Source: Spinellus fusiger
Taxonomy: Eukaryota; Mucoromycota; Mucoromycetes; Mucorales; Phycomycetaceae
NCBI GenBank assembly: GCA_025094145.1
Contig: JALLLS010000004.1
Coordinates: 124,001-188,000, forward strand
Direction: 5' to 3'
DNA: 64,000 bases
The notes below the pieces were generated by a model, which saw only the letters and a program-made list of their open reading frames with translations, did not search any database and was not told where the DNA came from. This document shows, piece after piece, positions 22,145 through 36,695 of this stretch; positions within the stretch are counted from its first letter, which is position 1, and each line of letters starts with the position of its first letter. The position numbers and the translations under genes were made by a program.

Positions 22145-23137
22145 GATGAAGAATAGATGTAATATAAGATATATAAAAAGAGAAAAGAAAAAAGAAAAAA
22201 GAAAAAAGAAAAAGAAAATAATAAAATAATAAAATAATAAAATAATAAATAATAAAATAGATCCACACTGGCTTGAACCAACAGCTCAATCAGCAGAAAG
22301 AAAAGACTAAATCATGTGACTATAAGACAGTGACCCGTACTAAGAATCCACTGTCGATTTTCATTTCTCTTTGGAATGGCAGGGAAGTAATAGCAAGCTA
22401 CTCTTCCCTTAAGCAAAAATTGTGGTCTCGAGACACCCCTAGAGGCGTTCGCAGCAAAGCCAACCATCGCTGTGCAATGACAGTCGGCCCCGCTGTGCAT
22501 CCAGTCTTAATGATCACCAGATGCACGACCCAGGTAAGTATGAGTTGTTCAGGATGCAATTTGGGCCTGTATTTATACCTTTTGAAAAGATATTCCCTCC
22601 GATCAAAAGACACTAAAGACAGTCACTTTGAGTTTGAATATAGAGTTTGATCATGAGGTCTCCATAGAAAAGACAAAAGGTGTCACTCTTTAGCAGTCGT
22701 TTTCAAGGAGAGTCACGGTGGGACAGAAGGAGTGGGAAGGAGAGGCTCCCAGTCCAAAAGATACGATCCACTGTTATCAGATCACTATAGAGAAAATAGG
22801 AGTTCCATGACATAACTGAGAATATGTCTCTCACAAAGAGATGGCTTGTACATGGCAAAAAGATACTCTTATGTTCTTATGAAAGGAACATATAAAAGAT
22901 ATAAAAGTGTATATTTTATCATCATAACTTAATAAATGCAAACTATTTCTTATTATTATTATATTTTATTATAATACTAGTGAATAACTTAGTTTTTTTT
23001 AATAGATACAAGGCTATTGAAGCAGGGACAACCATGAGAATATGAGTAGAAATAATAATAGTAAATAATAGTAAACATAATGAGAATGAAAATAAGAAGA
23101 ATGAAAATACAATAGACAAGAGATGCTGATAGCCACT
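22145..23137. other. Intergenic region between HADH and CCH1
   Basis: About 1 kb. An A-rich/AATAA simple repeat occupies 22185-22262. A 378-bp open stretch at 22273-22650 has no recognisable protein features and is probably not coding. The remainder is AT-rich. Confidence 0.5.
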
Positions 23138-26100
23138 CTAACTTGTACTGAGATTGGCCTCTTCTTCCTCTTCCAATAAACCTATTAGTCTTTTGTTAAT
23201 GACCTTATAGCAACAGGAATAGTAATCACACTAGTACACATCAAATTGACTTACCAGACCAGGTGTTGTTGTGCAAATTATCCATCAGACGATTGGCTAG
23301 TTCTTCTGACATGGAGAGATGACTGTCCATCATTAACCAACTGTGGCGAGCATATGGACTGAGGCCTGCTGAGCCTGGTGAGTGAGAGAAGAAATTAAGT
23401 GAACCAGATCCAAAAAAGGGACTCTCGTCCTCATCAGGATTGGGAGAAGGGAGTCCACTCATTGTGTTGGGAGAGTGAGGACCACCAAAGGGTGTTCCAT
23501 GCTGTGTATCAAGAGAGAAATTGGACAAAGGAGACACTGCTACGGGTGTCTGTGGTGTGGAATCTGAAAAGGCTACATTCTCCACAATGATCCTAGGCAC
23601 TAATAATGCTATGTATAAGTAACCCATAGCCACCCTAACAACAACACTCGTCCCTTGTTTGTTGATTCTCTTACCTGGGGAATGGCGCTGCTTTTCTACT
23701 GCCTTGGTTGGACTGGAACCACCAAGACGAAGACTGGCCATGCTTGTATCTAGGTAAAGATTAGGACTGGCCACGCCAAGCTTCTTAATCTCATCCTCAT
23801 TGTGCTTTTGCCATAATTGATGAAGATAACGCTTTCTCTGGATCAGAGTCAAGAACACTCCACAGGCTTTTTCAACAGCATAACTTCTTTCCAATCTCTC
23901 CAATTTCTCAAGACGAGCAATCAATGGCTCCACCCTAATCAATACACAAAAGTAAGTGTCTGTTGCCTATGTGAGGTGTCTTACGCCAAGGACTCCTCGA
24001 TATTGATGAATCGATAAGTGATGATAATAAGCACATCAGCAAAAGAAATGCCCTTGATTGTTTCTGCCTCTACAATCTCCTAGAATACATAGAAAAGAGA
24101 CCTATTAGTATCCAACTGACAAACCCATTCGATGCTTTCTCAACTCACTCTATAGAGAAGGTTGTACTGTTTGCGTCTCTTTTGGAGTTCTGTCATGTCT
24201 ATTTTGGAGAGACAGTTGTTGACTTGCTGGATGTTGTAGCTGCAGAACATTGGAGCCTGAGCATAATAACTGCCTGGTCGAACAGATTTTTCATCAAGCC
24301 TCTCATCTGCCACCTCCTGGGTATAATTCTCTGTGCCCACTTTACTGAGCTTGATAATATTCTTGATGCTGTAGGTATCATCGTAAATACCCAATTGAAA
24401 CTGATCACGAATATGCTGTAAATACAAAATATAATAATATATATATATATATATATATATAAATAAGTATTCAGAGGCATACATTGGACTTACATGAAGT
24501 AGCTTGGTAACATCTTTCTTTTGAATGTACCCCGTACCAGAAGGATCAATGTCAGCCCAAGCATGCCTGAATCTATACATGTTAGACTACTGCAAACCAA
24601 TACAACGGACTTACTTTCGAAGGTCATTCTTTGTTAACCCAGTGAATCTAGACTGTCTTTCATAGGTATGCTCAAAATTACTGATAATCACCTAGTTCAT
24701 TCCATGTGAGCACAACCATTCTAGAAAGAACAAAGACTGCACTTACTGCTGTAAACAAGTTCATAAAGATATGAGTACAGACAATGTAAAAGAAATTGAA
24801 CAAGAAGAGGCTCCAGCTTGGATATCCACAGTCTGTCTCGAGATAGCTATCCGAGGCTACACAGTTGGGTGCAGTGACTACATAATCCATCATAACATAG
24901 TTCTAATAGATGAGAATCCGTAGAATAAGGATCAACCTACCCATCCTTCTCCTGTTGTCATGCGTACTAGTAAAAGTAGTGCATTGCCATAGGTGCGGAA
25001 GTTGGCAATTTCATCACTGTTGGGACCATAGCGTGTCAAGCCAAACAGCTCCATGAACAGCATAGCAAACAGACACATCACAATAAGAAACACGGCAGAG
25101 ACATGAATAATACTAGGCATTGAATGGCTAGAAAGAGGATGAGTCAATGGGATTGCATACACAAAAGCAGAAATGAAAAAATAAAAAAATAAAAAAAAAT
25201 GAAATGAAACTTACGCTACAGTATGGTATATCTTTTGGAGTACATCGATGCTCTCTCCTAATCGAAAAGCAGCAAACACTAGAAAGTAACGCTCTACACG
25301 CAATGTCCATAACTAGAGAGAAAGAAAGAAAAAGAAATGAGTCCAATGCAAACACTACCAAGTAAGCCTTACATCTGGAATAGCAAATCGCATGGATAGT
25401 AGGAAAACAGCACCAAAAGCAATAAATCCATCGTACCAGTTCCATTTACTAGCAATCCACTAGGGAAAATTAAATAGCAGTCAGTACCAATGAGCGTATT
25501 CTCTTCTTGTAGGCTTACTTTTTTATATCCCATCCCAAGGAACTTGATAAACACCTCAAGGGCATAGATGATAATACATGCCATGTAAGCGTATTCTATA
25601 GAAACAGAAAAAGAAATCAGAAAGTTGCTTATCAAAGTAACTTGCCTTGTAGTTGTTCAAGCCAGTAAGGTTCGTTCTTATATTCAGTACACACCACCAC
25701 TATATTAGAAAGAAGAAAGAGGCCATGTTAACATTTTTAAAATAAGAAAGAGGCCAAGCTATATCCGTCTGTCCCCTCTCACTTACAAATATTAACAATC
25801 ACAATATACATAGTAATCTGATTGAAAATACCACGCTTATTGGCTACTAGATCATAACACCAACCACGAATGATGGAGTCAGGTCGGTAGGCTTTAATGG
25901 CAGGCTTAACTTCAGCCATTTGGCGTCTCAAGTCAAGGTACTGTCTTTGTTTGAGAGTGAAGGTTGTAATTCCCGACCGTTGCTTGAACTTTTCAATAAT
26001 GACCTAGAGAAATGCTTTGCTAAACACTTTGCTAAATACGAGTGAACCACTTACACCCACAAACAGCTGAACTACACCATGAGATATAATCATAAAACTA

Positions 26101-29100
26101 AGGTAGAAGATGGAGTGATAGATCAAAGGCGAATCCCAGCTGAATTGAGGTTGTTGGTTGAGTTCAGTAGGTGTACTCATAGCACTAAACATAGAATCCA
26201 CCTTAATAAAAATATAAATAGAATAAAAATAAAAGTATGAGTCAATGTTGTATCCATACTCTTCTGTCTGTTTTCAATTTACCCATCCTTCAGTAGAAGT
26301 CAATCCAAGCAAATGATTAAATGCATCCAGAAAAGTGTCAAAAGAATAGGCATTGGCATTTGGATTCTGCCAAACACGAGGAATCAATATATTCCGCTCT
26401 ATGTTCTCTTGATCACTAATGTTGTTGGAAAACTCGCCTATGCAGCCTGCTTGGTCCTGGGAAGCGCTGTCATTGCATAGCCAAAACTTGCCTCCAAAGA
26501 TATTCACACCATAGACAGAGTAAGGCACCAAGACAATAAATGTAAGCATAAGGGCATCCAACATCAATGGAAAGGCATGGAACAGATCGATAAAGATATC
26601 ACGGACGCCCTTGAAGTAGCGCACTACACGAAGAACACGGAGGCTGCGTAAAGTATTAAGAACACGAGGACAATAGGCAGGTCCAAGGCAAACAACAATA
26701 GCATTAAAGATCACAACACAAAAGTCAAGAGTATTCCATGAACTGCGGAGGTAAGAGCGTTGTGGTAGAATGAGTCCATCCGCAATGATACGAATGATGA
26801 TCTCAATGACAAAAATAGCACTGAGTATATAGTCAAGAATACTGTAGACATACTGAACGATAGAGTTCTCGCGTGCAACACGGGTAGAAGGTTCATCAAG
26901 AATGACAAGGAGAATACTCAAAACAACACAGGCCATAATAAACCAATTGAATGCATTCTTTCTTTCTCTATTTCCATCGACGTTGTTTCCTGCGAGTCTC
27001 TTACAGAAGTATCTGACCTTGCTGTGGTTGGAGAATAGAAGAAGTGCCTTTGTTTGAGGAAGTCGACTTTGTTGTTCACTACGATTCTCCTCAGCTACAA
27101 TAAGTTCATAATCGTCTATAGCATCATCAGCTAGTTCATAATCGTCTATAGCATCATCAGCTGTTGTATCAGCAAAGGCTGTGTTTGTGTAGACATGTCT
27201 ATTTATTGTAAGTACTGGCTAATATGCTCGTAGACACATTACCTGTGATCGACCTTCTTTCTTGATCGGCCTTCTTTCTTGGATAGTTTCTGTACTTCGG
27301 GTGTTCCTGTACTTTCACAGTAGATCGAAGGAACCTCTGTATCCTTGAGGAGTTCTGTCAATGATGATCTTGATAGGGGTGCAGTAAGACTAGCAGGTAA
27401 CTTTGATACTTGGACACTTCTCTTGTCGCTCTTATCGTAGATTGAACTAAATAATCTAAATAATAATAATAATATATATATATACATACACATATACATA
27501 TACATCACACATGGATTAAGAAGAGATACTTATAGAGTCTTTCGGACTCACTTGTTCAGTATAGCTTCTGACTTGTCAACATCTTTATCTCTGTGTCTCC
27601 TAATAAACCGCTTGATTTGATACTGTCTTATGTGTTCTTCTTCCAATTCAAAGTTCTCCAAAATGACAGCAATGTAAAGACCACCAAGAATATCTAAGGC
27701 AAAGTTAGCATGTCAGTAGTAGTGATGGTGGGTGGAATAGATGCTAGAACGACATACATCTTGCAAATACAAAATAGACACATGTTATGGTACCAACATA
27801 CACAGAGCCCAGTCCTGGTTGACTCTCCATAGCATTGTACAAGAGTGCCTAATCAATAGAGAAAGAAGTCAATGGCATGCACATTGCTATCTCTTTTATA
27901 TAGAGAATAGATATACGTGTACACTTACTGTCCAACTCTCACTTGTATAAATCTATGGAAACAAACACAACAAAAATAAATAACATTGTATATGTCTTAT
28001 CTATCATTACCATGATAAGAGTAATAAAACTCTGAAAAAAGGTATCAAATCTAAGGGCTGTGTCATTGGGTCCGATCACACTTCCAAAGTCACCACCTGC
28101 CATTTGCATAAAGATAGGACAGCACAGTGCAGTGGACATGACCAAGAAGAGAACGACATTGATAATACTTTCTCCACTTCCTAGTGCAGCATACTAACCA
28201 AAAAAAAACACACACACACACAATAACAGAAGAATAAACAAGGCTGCCATGTACACTTTATACTTGCAATGATTCTGCGAACACGAGGAAAGCAAATCAA
28301 CAGACGGTACAGCCTGAAGACTTGGAAAATAGTCAAGTATTTGTAAATATCCAAGTTCTGAATCATAGGAAGTTGTATGACACAAGTACTAATCACCAAC
28401 AGCAGATCCACTTGGTTTCTGCCTAAGGACCAAAACTGTATCCAATTGGGTGCACCGACAATACGAAGAATAATCTCAATGACAAAAATAAATGTAAATG
28501 CTGTCTCTGCATTGTCTATAGTAGTAATCATTGCAATGATAATAAACATGATTATTATTTTTATAAAACAAATATATATATATATATATAAATATAAATA
28601 TAAAAGAACCCTACTATGGTACATGACTATACAACTGTACAGTCTAAAAAGATTCCCCCCTCTTTTCTTCTTATATATATATATGTTTATATGTTTATAT
28701 AAATAAATAAATAAACACTTACCAATCATTTCTAGCATATCATCACTGGAATAAAAGGAACGCATACACATAAAGACAAGATTAAGACATACAAGAAGAC
28801 CACCAAAATAGAAGAATCCAGCACTCTTCACCATATCTGTCACTGTATGTTTTAGCCATAACCGAGTCACTCCAAGACCCGCCTCGTTGTAAGGATCTCC
28901 GTACATCCAGGCAATATCGTCCTGAGTGACATTCTCTGAAGTGTTAGCGACCCGGAGAAGAGGGTACTTTTTTTTCTTTCCCTTGAACCCATTTGCTGCA
29001 TGGCTGGCTCTTGTGTGCATAAAAGAAGAAGCCACCACAGCTAATGACTTGTCAGTCTTTCTTTCTCTCTCATTTTTTTTTCTTTTCTCTCTCTCTTTGT

Positions 29101-31614
29101 ATAGATAGATAGATAGATAGATGTAGATGTGTAGGGAGAGAGAAAGGGAGAAATATAATAGAATCTCTAGGCTTACCAAAGAGAAGGAAAGTAATCAGGA
29201 AACTCATAATGTAAACCCCCAGACAGTAGTAGATAGCCACCGAGTTTGACTCGCTGTCTTGATTTTGGTACATGGTAGGCGTCCATCCTTCGAGTGTTTG
29301 AAATGTAAATGTGTTAAAGAACGCAGAAAAGATATTATCGTAATTGACAAACCCATCAAAGGGGTTGTTGGGTGGATCTTCAATGCACATCTGTCCAGTA
29401 GCACACAAATAGCCTTGACGACCAGGATACCCATAGTCGTCCTGTACCTTGTTGTAAGGACCAACAACAGATGTGCCGTTGTAGAACCCTGAACAGTAAA
29501 GAGGCGGGACAACAATGGTAGCTGTCGTAATGTCAATTGGGGTTAGTTGGATCAAGGATTGACCTGTCAACCTACGTTCCCCTGTTTCCTCTAAAGCATA
29601 GCAGCGCCTGGAGAACGCCCCCTGGAAAGAGATCAATCCAATCAAGGACCACAGCAGAAGGAAGAAGAAGAAAAATCCCAACACTACCAACAAAAGACTC
29701 AAACTCTCTTCAAGGGATTCCATGATCATCTTTGTCAGGTAAGTGACTCTATTTTAGATCAACAGACTTACTGCAGTGCCAGAGAACAGATAGAGAAGTC
29801 TTAGGGGACGAGAGGCGCCCAGTGTCTTGAAGATTGTCATGGTGCGGTATCCATTGAGCATCAGCCCGAGATCTATCCAGTAGCACAGAATGGAGATAAG
29901 ATCAAGGACATTTCCAAAGCAATTGAGATAAGCCTTGTGCCGATGCTTCTGTTTCATTTTTGACTTGTGCTGTCCCTCTGGCATATGAGAGTTCTTTTCT
30001 TTTAATGTAGGAGAGGAGGAGGAGGAGTCCAATAAGGCAGAAGGATGGACAGAGGCATCAGCAGAAATGGCATTGGGGGGAGAGACAGGACACCACGGAG
30101 ACAGAGAGCGTAATGAATTTTTGAATGAGGCAATTCCCTTCAATACATGACTTGATTCCCGGTGAGGACAGATCCACAGTCCATAAGCAATGATTTTGAA
30201 CATGGCCTCCACACTAAAAATACACGCTTAGTTTTCATTTTCTTCATTTCCATTCATCTTCTGTAGATGGCCACAATCCACTGTCCAACAACAACAACAA
30301 AAGAGAAAGAGAAAGAGAAAAATGAAATGAAATGAAATGAAATGGCCTATCCCGATGGCCCATCCTAATGGCCCCGTCCCTTCTAACTTGCCTGTAGATG
30401 GCCTGAATTAAAAGAATAGGATAGTGGCTCCATTGATTTCCAAATATTGATTTGTCTTCGTTCTCTTTAATGGGGATCGACGCCAATAGAAACCAGTGGA
30501 GGAGAAGAAGGAGAAGCATAATGACTTCTATATGCCTTTTACCGGAGTTAGAATACACGTGGACAAAGCTCAACATTTACCTTGATCGTACCACTTTCCA
30601 TAGTCTCCTTCGAATGGGATGGGTCGGTGAAAACAAATAGAGAGAATAGCCCTGGAGGGTGTGTTCTACCCAGTCATGTGGCACTGTGGGTAGAGAAGGG
30701 TTGGCTGTGGGGTGGATGCCATCCCGCTGAGGAGTGGCATAGTGTGTGGGGTGAGATGGCGGTGTGTCTGCTTCTGGTGCCCGGGTATGGATGACTCTGG
30801 CAGCTGCTTTGTAGACATAATCAATGGTGTAATTCACCAGGCCGTGTCTTTTGCGACTGGGGAAATGGGTGTAGTAATAGAGAGGAGGAGGAGGAGGGGC
30901 GGAGGGAGATGCCTTGGTGTGTCGATAGGCGTGAGTGTCGGTGTTCACCATTTTAGTGGAGGCATTTTCACTCTGGGAAGTGAAGGAGGAAGTGGCAGAT
31001 AGTTTGCGATCTTTGAATGAAGTGTCAAGGCTATCATTCAATGCTCCTGTAGGTGTTCTCCAGTGGTAATAAGGGGAATCGCCCGCTTTGGGTGAAGAAG
31101 GTTGGCTTCTATACCAGGGCCTTTCATCGTCACTGAATCCTGCTCGGGTAGACCCACGGCGGGAATAAAAGTCTGTGCTACTCAGAGGCAGGTTGTCTTG
31201 TGGGGTGGCAATACCAAGGCCTGCAGTGACACGCTCATCGACAGCATATCTACGCTGTGTGGATTTGGCATGAAGAAGAGTATCTATTTTGTTCTTTCTG
31301 TTGAGGGTTTCTCTTGTGAGGGGCAATGGTGTAGAGACATGAGGCGTAGAAACATGAGGCGTAGAAACATGAGGCGTAGAGAGTGGCTGTACGGGTTCAA
31401 TGAGGTCCTCTGTTTGAGAAGTGGTGAGGGTGATCTGAGGAACATTGAAGAGAGAATCTCTGGGGGATGGCTCATGAGAGGTATCAGCAGACATTGTTTG
31501 ATATTCTTCAAGGGCTCTCCCAGAATCAAGCATGGCGAAAGAGAACAATTCACTCAAGGCTTCTTTATGAACGTTTTGGAAATAGGCATTGGCTTCTTTT
31601 AGCCAATGAATCAT
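23138..31614 (-). CDS. CCH1: Voltage-gated calcium channel alpha subunit (Cch1)
   Basis: An 8.5-kb gene with more than twenty exons. The disordered N-terminus (from 31614) contains STPHV repeats and ends QGYSLYLFSPTHPIRR. Four six-helix domains follow, with P-loops QTLEGWT (I, about 29290), YTSESWT (II, about 27940), TSTEGWV (III, about 26290) and TTGEGWV (IV, about 24950), so all four filter positions are Glu. Voltage sensors are visible: LNTLRSLRVLRVVRYFKGVR (III) and LWTLRVERYFLVFAAFRLGE (IV). After domain IV is an EF-hand-like segment, IDPSGTGYIQKKDVTKLLH, then a helical tail. The last exon, ending NLSTS, stops at 23138. Cch1 works with Mid1 in plasma-membrane Ca2+ influx. Three introns need GC donors (at 30391, 28267, 25645). 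The segment ADDAIDDYEL before domain III is duplicated in tandem. Exact borders of some exons are not resolved. Confidence 0.93.
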
Positions 31615-31818
31615 GGCTATTTATTCATAGTGGCGTACAAATCACAGTCACTTGAGCAACCTCAAAGGAAAATAGGCAAATTATCCTCTTGGGGCTATGT
31701 TGCCATGAAAACGCTATATTCCTTTTATGAAGTGTCTTTGGCCGCCTTTTTAAATTTCAGTCTTACTTTAGCAGGACTTATTTCATAAGGCCTAAATAAA
31801 TGTACACAAAAAGAACAG

Positions 31819-34800
31819 TCAATGCAAGCCCATTACTTTTCTTAGTCTGGCAGTTTCTGGGCTGAATAAACTTGTTCTGTAAATTGCCATTGAGTCTTGT
31901 CTGTAGTGGATGGAGCCATCTTCACCGTGGGATGTGTTGGAGAAGAGTGAACTAGTGTCATTAATAAAGGAATCCTCGAAACTCTGTTCTTCTTCTAAAT
32001 GCTCTTCTTCTTCACCATCGTCCGTATCAAACTCATCATCACTTCTCTGTGCTTCTACATCTAAGAAAGGGTTGCCATAGTCCATTCGCCTATGTCTCTT
32101 GTGCTGACGGCCAGATGGCTTTGGTTGCACAGGAGTGAGATCCGTGGCACGTCTTAATCTCTTCAATCGCACAGGCAGAGGGGATGGCTGAGATGATAAT
32201 TCATTTTCAAAGCCCATGGATGTCTCTCTTTGCATAGATTCCAGGAGATAGGGATGGCCAGCATTGGCTCCTTTGAATGGCATCATTGTACGTGGTCTGA
32301 TGTGAAGTTCAAGGGACGCCTCTTCTGATTCAATACTTGCATGGGTTTCGAATCCATCAAATGATTCCAGTGGCTCCTGCAATTCCAGTGATGCGTCAAG
32401 AACCACCATCTGCTGCCTGGCCTTGGCTGAGAAGAAGTGTCCAGAAGCCGTGGTCTCCGTTGATTTATTAAGAGTTTCCTCTTTTCCTTCCACGGAAAGG
32501 ATGTCCGACATAAAGCTTGTGTCCCATGGCAGTGTGTCTATACCCAAGACACGTTCTTTTTTCTTCTCAAGTTGCACTGATGTTGGGTTATCAGTGGAAT
32601 GATTCGGTGCGACATTATCTCTGTTATTGAATGGTTTGCACTTGGCGTCGTAAAACAAAGAGGGCTGGACAGGGAATGTAGGGAACGCAGGGATTTTAGG
32701 ACTTTTAGGACTTTTAGGACTTTTAGGGTCCTCATGAGGTGCTACAAGGTCAGTACCAATATTAGACCTCTCGTCAGTCTCGTCGTGCAGTGTCTGAGAG
32801 TGCATTTCAGAGGAAGGTAGCAGGGGAGAATCCAAAAATCGACCCATTTGGCTGCCATCGAGGCTAATGTCAATACTCATGTCAGGACTACCATGGATCT
32901 GTTGGTCGGTAGGTGCATTCAAGGGCAGGGCAGGGATCATAGCAAGAGGTTTGTCTGGATTCACAGTGAGTTGGTGTTCAGAAAGCCCATCGAGATACTT
33001 GTCAATGCTCATGTCAGGGTATGTGTCAATGCTCATGTCAAGACACCCATCTCTACGGATAGATCCCACCTTGGGAGACGTCTTGTCTTGTGAGAGAAGT
33101 ACCGGGTCTGTAGTATACACTGTAGTCTCTTCTGTAGTATACCTTGTGATTGCCTCTTCGTATCTTTTTTGTCGTTTCTTCATTATTGGCTTGGCAGCTT
33201 CACTAAATACAGGAGACTGTAGATTCCAATGAAATGTAGAACATGTAGCTAAACTCTCCACTTTATTCAGTGAGGCAGAAGGTGGTGGGAAGGGTGGTAG
33301 AATGTCATTAAAGTATAGATCTTGGACTATAGAATGTGTTTGTGTTTGTGTTTGTGGTGGTAGTGGTGTAGATATGATTTCAGGACTGTCAGGTAGTATA
33401 GGCTCATAATCCAAAGAACTGTCATCAGGAATCATCATGAGAGGAGGGTCATCTTCCTTACTAGTGAAAGGAGGATAGTCTTCTTGTTGTGGACTATAAG
33501 GCATCTCTTTGCCTTTGCCTTTACCAGTGTAGTTCTCATCAGTCTCATTAATAACATCATTGCATAGGGGTGGGTTCCTCATATAGGGTTGATAAGAACC
33601 CTCCCAATCATTCTCTACTTCTTCATCGGAGTCATTCAGAATACCCCTTGTGATGAGAGGAATCATGTCTATGAACGGATCTACTTCTTGTTTCTTTGGA
33701 GTGTACTTTTGTTTTTTATAAGCACTAGGCTGTGGAATAGAAAGTACAGAGATCTCTTTTTTCTTGCTTGAACTGCCTGGCAACTTGATCTTTGATGTAG
33801 CTAGAGTAGGTTTGGGCATAAAGGTCAATGGGTTGGGTAATGATTCTCCTGGATGAAGAATACGATACTCCATTGTCTTTATCAATTGAGTAAAGTGTAA
33901 TGTTCGAGTAGAATGTCCAATGTGTCGATAAGGCCCCAGACATGCATTGGAAGGAAGATATCTTGTTAATCTAGAAGAAATAGGCTTGGTAGGCCAGTAT
34001 CTTTCTCTGACATCTTCTATTGTTTTTAACTCTCTTCCAAATTGACTGAATCTCTGTAAAAATAGCTGCAATGTGTCTTCTTTGAGAGCACCATCTGCCT
34101 GAACAGGATATGTCTTTTTATCGTGGGCTCTTTGTTGTTTTTCTGTGAGTGCTGGTTTTGCATATTTTCCAATGACAAGTATCTGCTTGGAACACACAGG
34201 ATGATAGTTTCTAGGCAAAACAGAAGGACTATGTTTGAAATATTCTAAACTATTTCTCTGTGTAATGGCTTTTTGAACACGACTATAGGCTTCCTTTGCT
34301 GAATTGTATTTTTTTTCTTCTTGATCTGTCATAAGAAGAACACATCGGCCTTGGCGTCGACGCCCTGTTCGGCCCATACGTTGGAGCTTCGGAAAGTGTT
34401 TAGATGTCTCTTTTCTTTCTTTCACAAACACACACTTGCCTTATCACTTACCATTCGAATAGGAGAACTTTGTGAGTCGTAGCAGATGATTAAGTCCACC
34501 TCTCCAATGTCCAGCCCTTCTTCTCCGATAGAAGTAGCCACAATAACATTTACTTGACCACTTTGGAATTTAGAAATTACCTTGAAGAACACTAGATCAA
34601 CCTTTTGATTATAGGGGATTGCTTACTTCCTGTTGTTCTTTCTGGTTCAATCCCTTTGTGCCACTTTTACCATTGGCCTGACCTACAAAAGACATACACC
34701 TTACGAGGGGAGTATGCTGTGAGAGAACCTTGATGATCTCATCTACTGAGCTACGGTAAGAAGAGAAGACAATGATTTTTGTCTGTCGGTCATCCATGCC

Positions 34801-36695
34801 ACTCTCATCTGCATCACTAAAATGCTGTAGCACTGTATGCACAAGACTGTCTAGCTTCGGATGGCCTACGAACCCTGGCTGAAGATAGTTCAGTCTCAAT
34901 CCGTCCAAGAGTCTCTTCAGCTGTAGATCACTGAGCAGTTTCATCTTTTCTCTTGACAGGTGCTTTCCTGAGTCCAGCACCTGCTGCATATCTGCCAATG
35001 TCTGGTCAATACTGCTCAAAAAGGGACCCACACCATGTTGACATAGCATTTCAAAAGCACGACTTAGACTCTCTGCAATGACAAAATCCACTTGCACCAT
35101 GCCTCTGACAGCAGGGGGTAAGTTTTTTGCTCGTGCATTGAATTGTTGACGAGACATAAGAAGCTGATAAGGTGTATTTCTTTCTACAGTGTCCTCCTGG
35201 ATGCCCTGATGCTTCTTGAGGCGCTTCAATACAGGTGTGAAAACAGAATCTCTGAATGTCTTTGCTGCTTGAGGCACTACTCCTGTAGCCCCTGCACCGT
35301 AGTCTAGTTTAACCACAATAGTATGTATGTTTTTTCCATGAGAATAGTCTCGAATGTCTGTAGAATCTTCTGTTCTAATCTCAATGTGCGCTATACGAAG
35401 GTTATCCAGGACTACTTGTACATTGGCAATGGTAGTGCCTGGTGTGGCTGTCAAAGCTAGCACACGAAAGTGTTCATGAGTATCTACTATAAGTTTGATG
35501 ACCTGTGTGTAAGCATATTGGCCAGTTGCTTTATGGGCCTCATCTACTACAACACACACAATTTGGTCTGCAGGACATGTACGCGATTGAATGTCATTTT
35601 GTAATAGTTGTGGAGTGACAAAGAAGACTCTTTTATTCCTCCATAATAGCTTGCGTTTTCCCGGGGGGGTGCTACTGCCTGTCATGTCCACTGTGTCTTC
35701 TTGTGACATACCACACACCTTGAAACATGCTTCAATCTGTTGAGCCACTAGGGGTCTTGTGGGGGCCATAAATATAATCTTGGAGGAGGGGAACCAGCGG
35801 TAATAATTTAACATTACAACGGCAGCAATGAATGTTTTTCCAAGACCTGTGGGCAGTGCCACCAGTGTATTTGTGAACAGTGCCTTTTTTACAATATAAT
35901 ATTGGTAGGAGCGTAGGGAGTAGTTGATGGGATAGACCCATGTAGGTAAGGTAGTAGGGTCAAATGGGTGATAACAGGGCGTATCTGCTGCTGGTGGTGG
36001 TGGTGGGACAGGATCTTCTTCTAAATGGGCCACAGGTCCAAATACAGCCGATAGATGTGGTGTGGTTAGTATTCGAGAGGAAGATGGTTTTGATGGAGGG
36101 ATTCTAGAGGGTGTGGTTGTTATAAAAGAAGTGATTCTAGAAGTATTGGTTGTTATGGAGGGTGTAGTTGCCATAGAAGGCGTGATATCCTCTTTCTCCC
36201 TGGTCATTCTATAAGCAACACTATCATAGCACTGGAATATACACTATTCACCCACCTCATGGACTGTTCTACTTGTTCTTCCATTTCAGCTAGTGCTTCA
36301 AAATCAATATCGTCCATTGTACCAAACTCATCGTCAGTCCATGTCTCATGTAGTGTCTCCTGTAGCAGTGCGAGTGGTGGTGGTGGTGGTGGTTGAGGTA
36401 TGACCGCAGCTACTGTGTTTGTTATGTTTGTTGCTGTTGTTGTTGTTGTTGCTGTTGTTGCTGTATTTGCTGCATTTGCTCTATTTTCTGTGTCTATTAT
36501 ATTTGTTGTGTTTACTGTGTCCATAGCGGCTAGCAACTCTGGTGTTAAGTCAAAAATATCATATTCATCACTAGAACTTGATATCTTTTGTTGTTCAAAG
36601 ACAGGTTCAGCAACAGTTGCATCTGCTTCTGCCTTGTCTAGTGCTGCGAAAAAGTCATCTGTAAAATCATTATCATCACTACCAAAGTCAGACAT
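31819..36695 (-). CDS. MPH1: FANCM/Mph1-family DNA helicase
   Basis: Four exons (36695-36256, 36208-34627, 34580-34452, 34386-31819) add to exactly 1,573 codons including stop. An acidic N-terminal region ([20 protein letters not shown]) precedes the SF2 helicase core: [20 protein letters not shown] (Q motif), [13 protein letters not shown] (Walker A), [26 protein letters not shown] (DEAH), [11 protein letters not shown], then [31 protein letters not shown] and [12 protein letters not shown] (motif VI, joined across an exon junction). The DEAH with KATG and the long helical insert before the second helicase lobe mark the Mph1/FANCM branch. It remodels D-loops and replication forks in the nucleus. 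The C-terminal 700 residues are low-complexity and acidic, with a 9-bp repeat giving SPKSPKSPK at about 32697-32727. The start is 200 bp upstream of a possible alternative, and 790 bp from HRD1, divergent. Confidence 0.93.

Noticed and set aside
22273..22650. 125-codon open frame between HADH and CCH1
   Set aside because: No domain, no splice or start support, and low-complexity surroundings.
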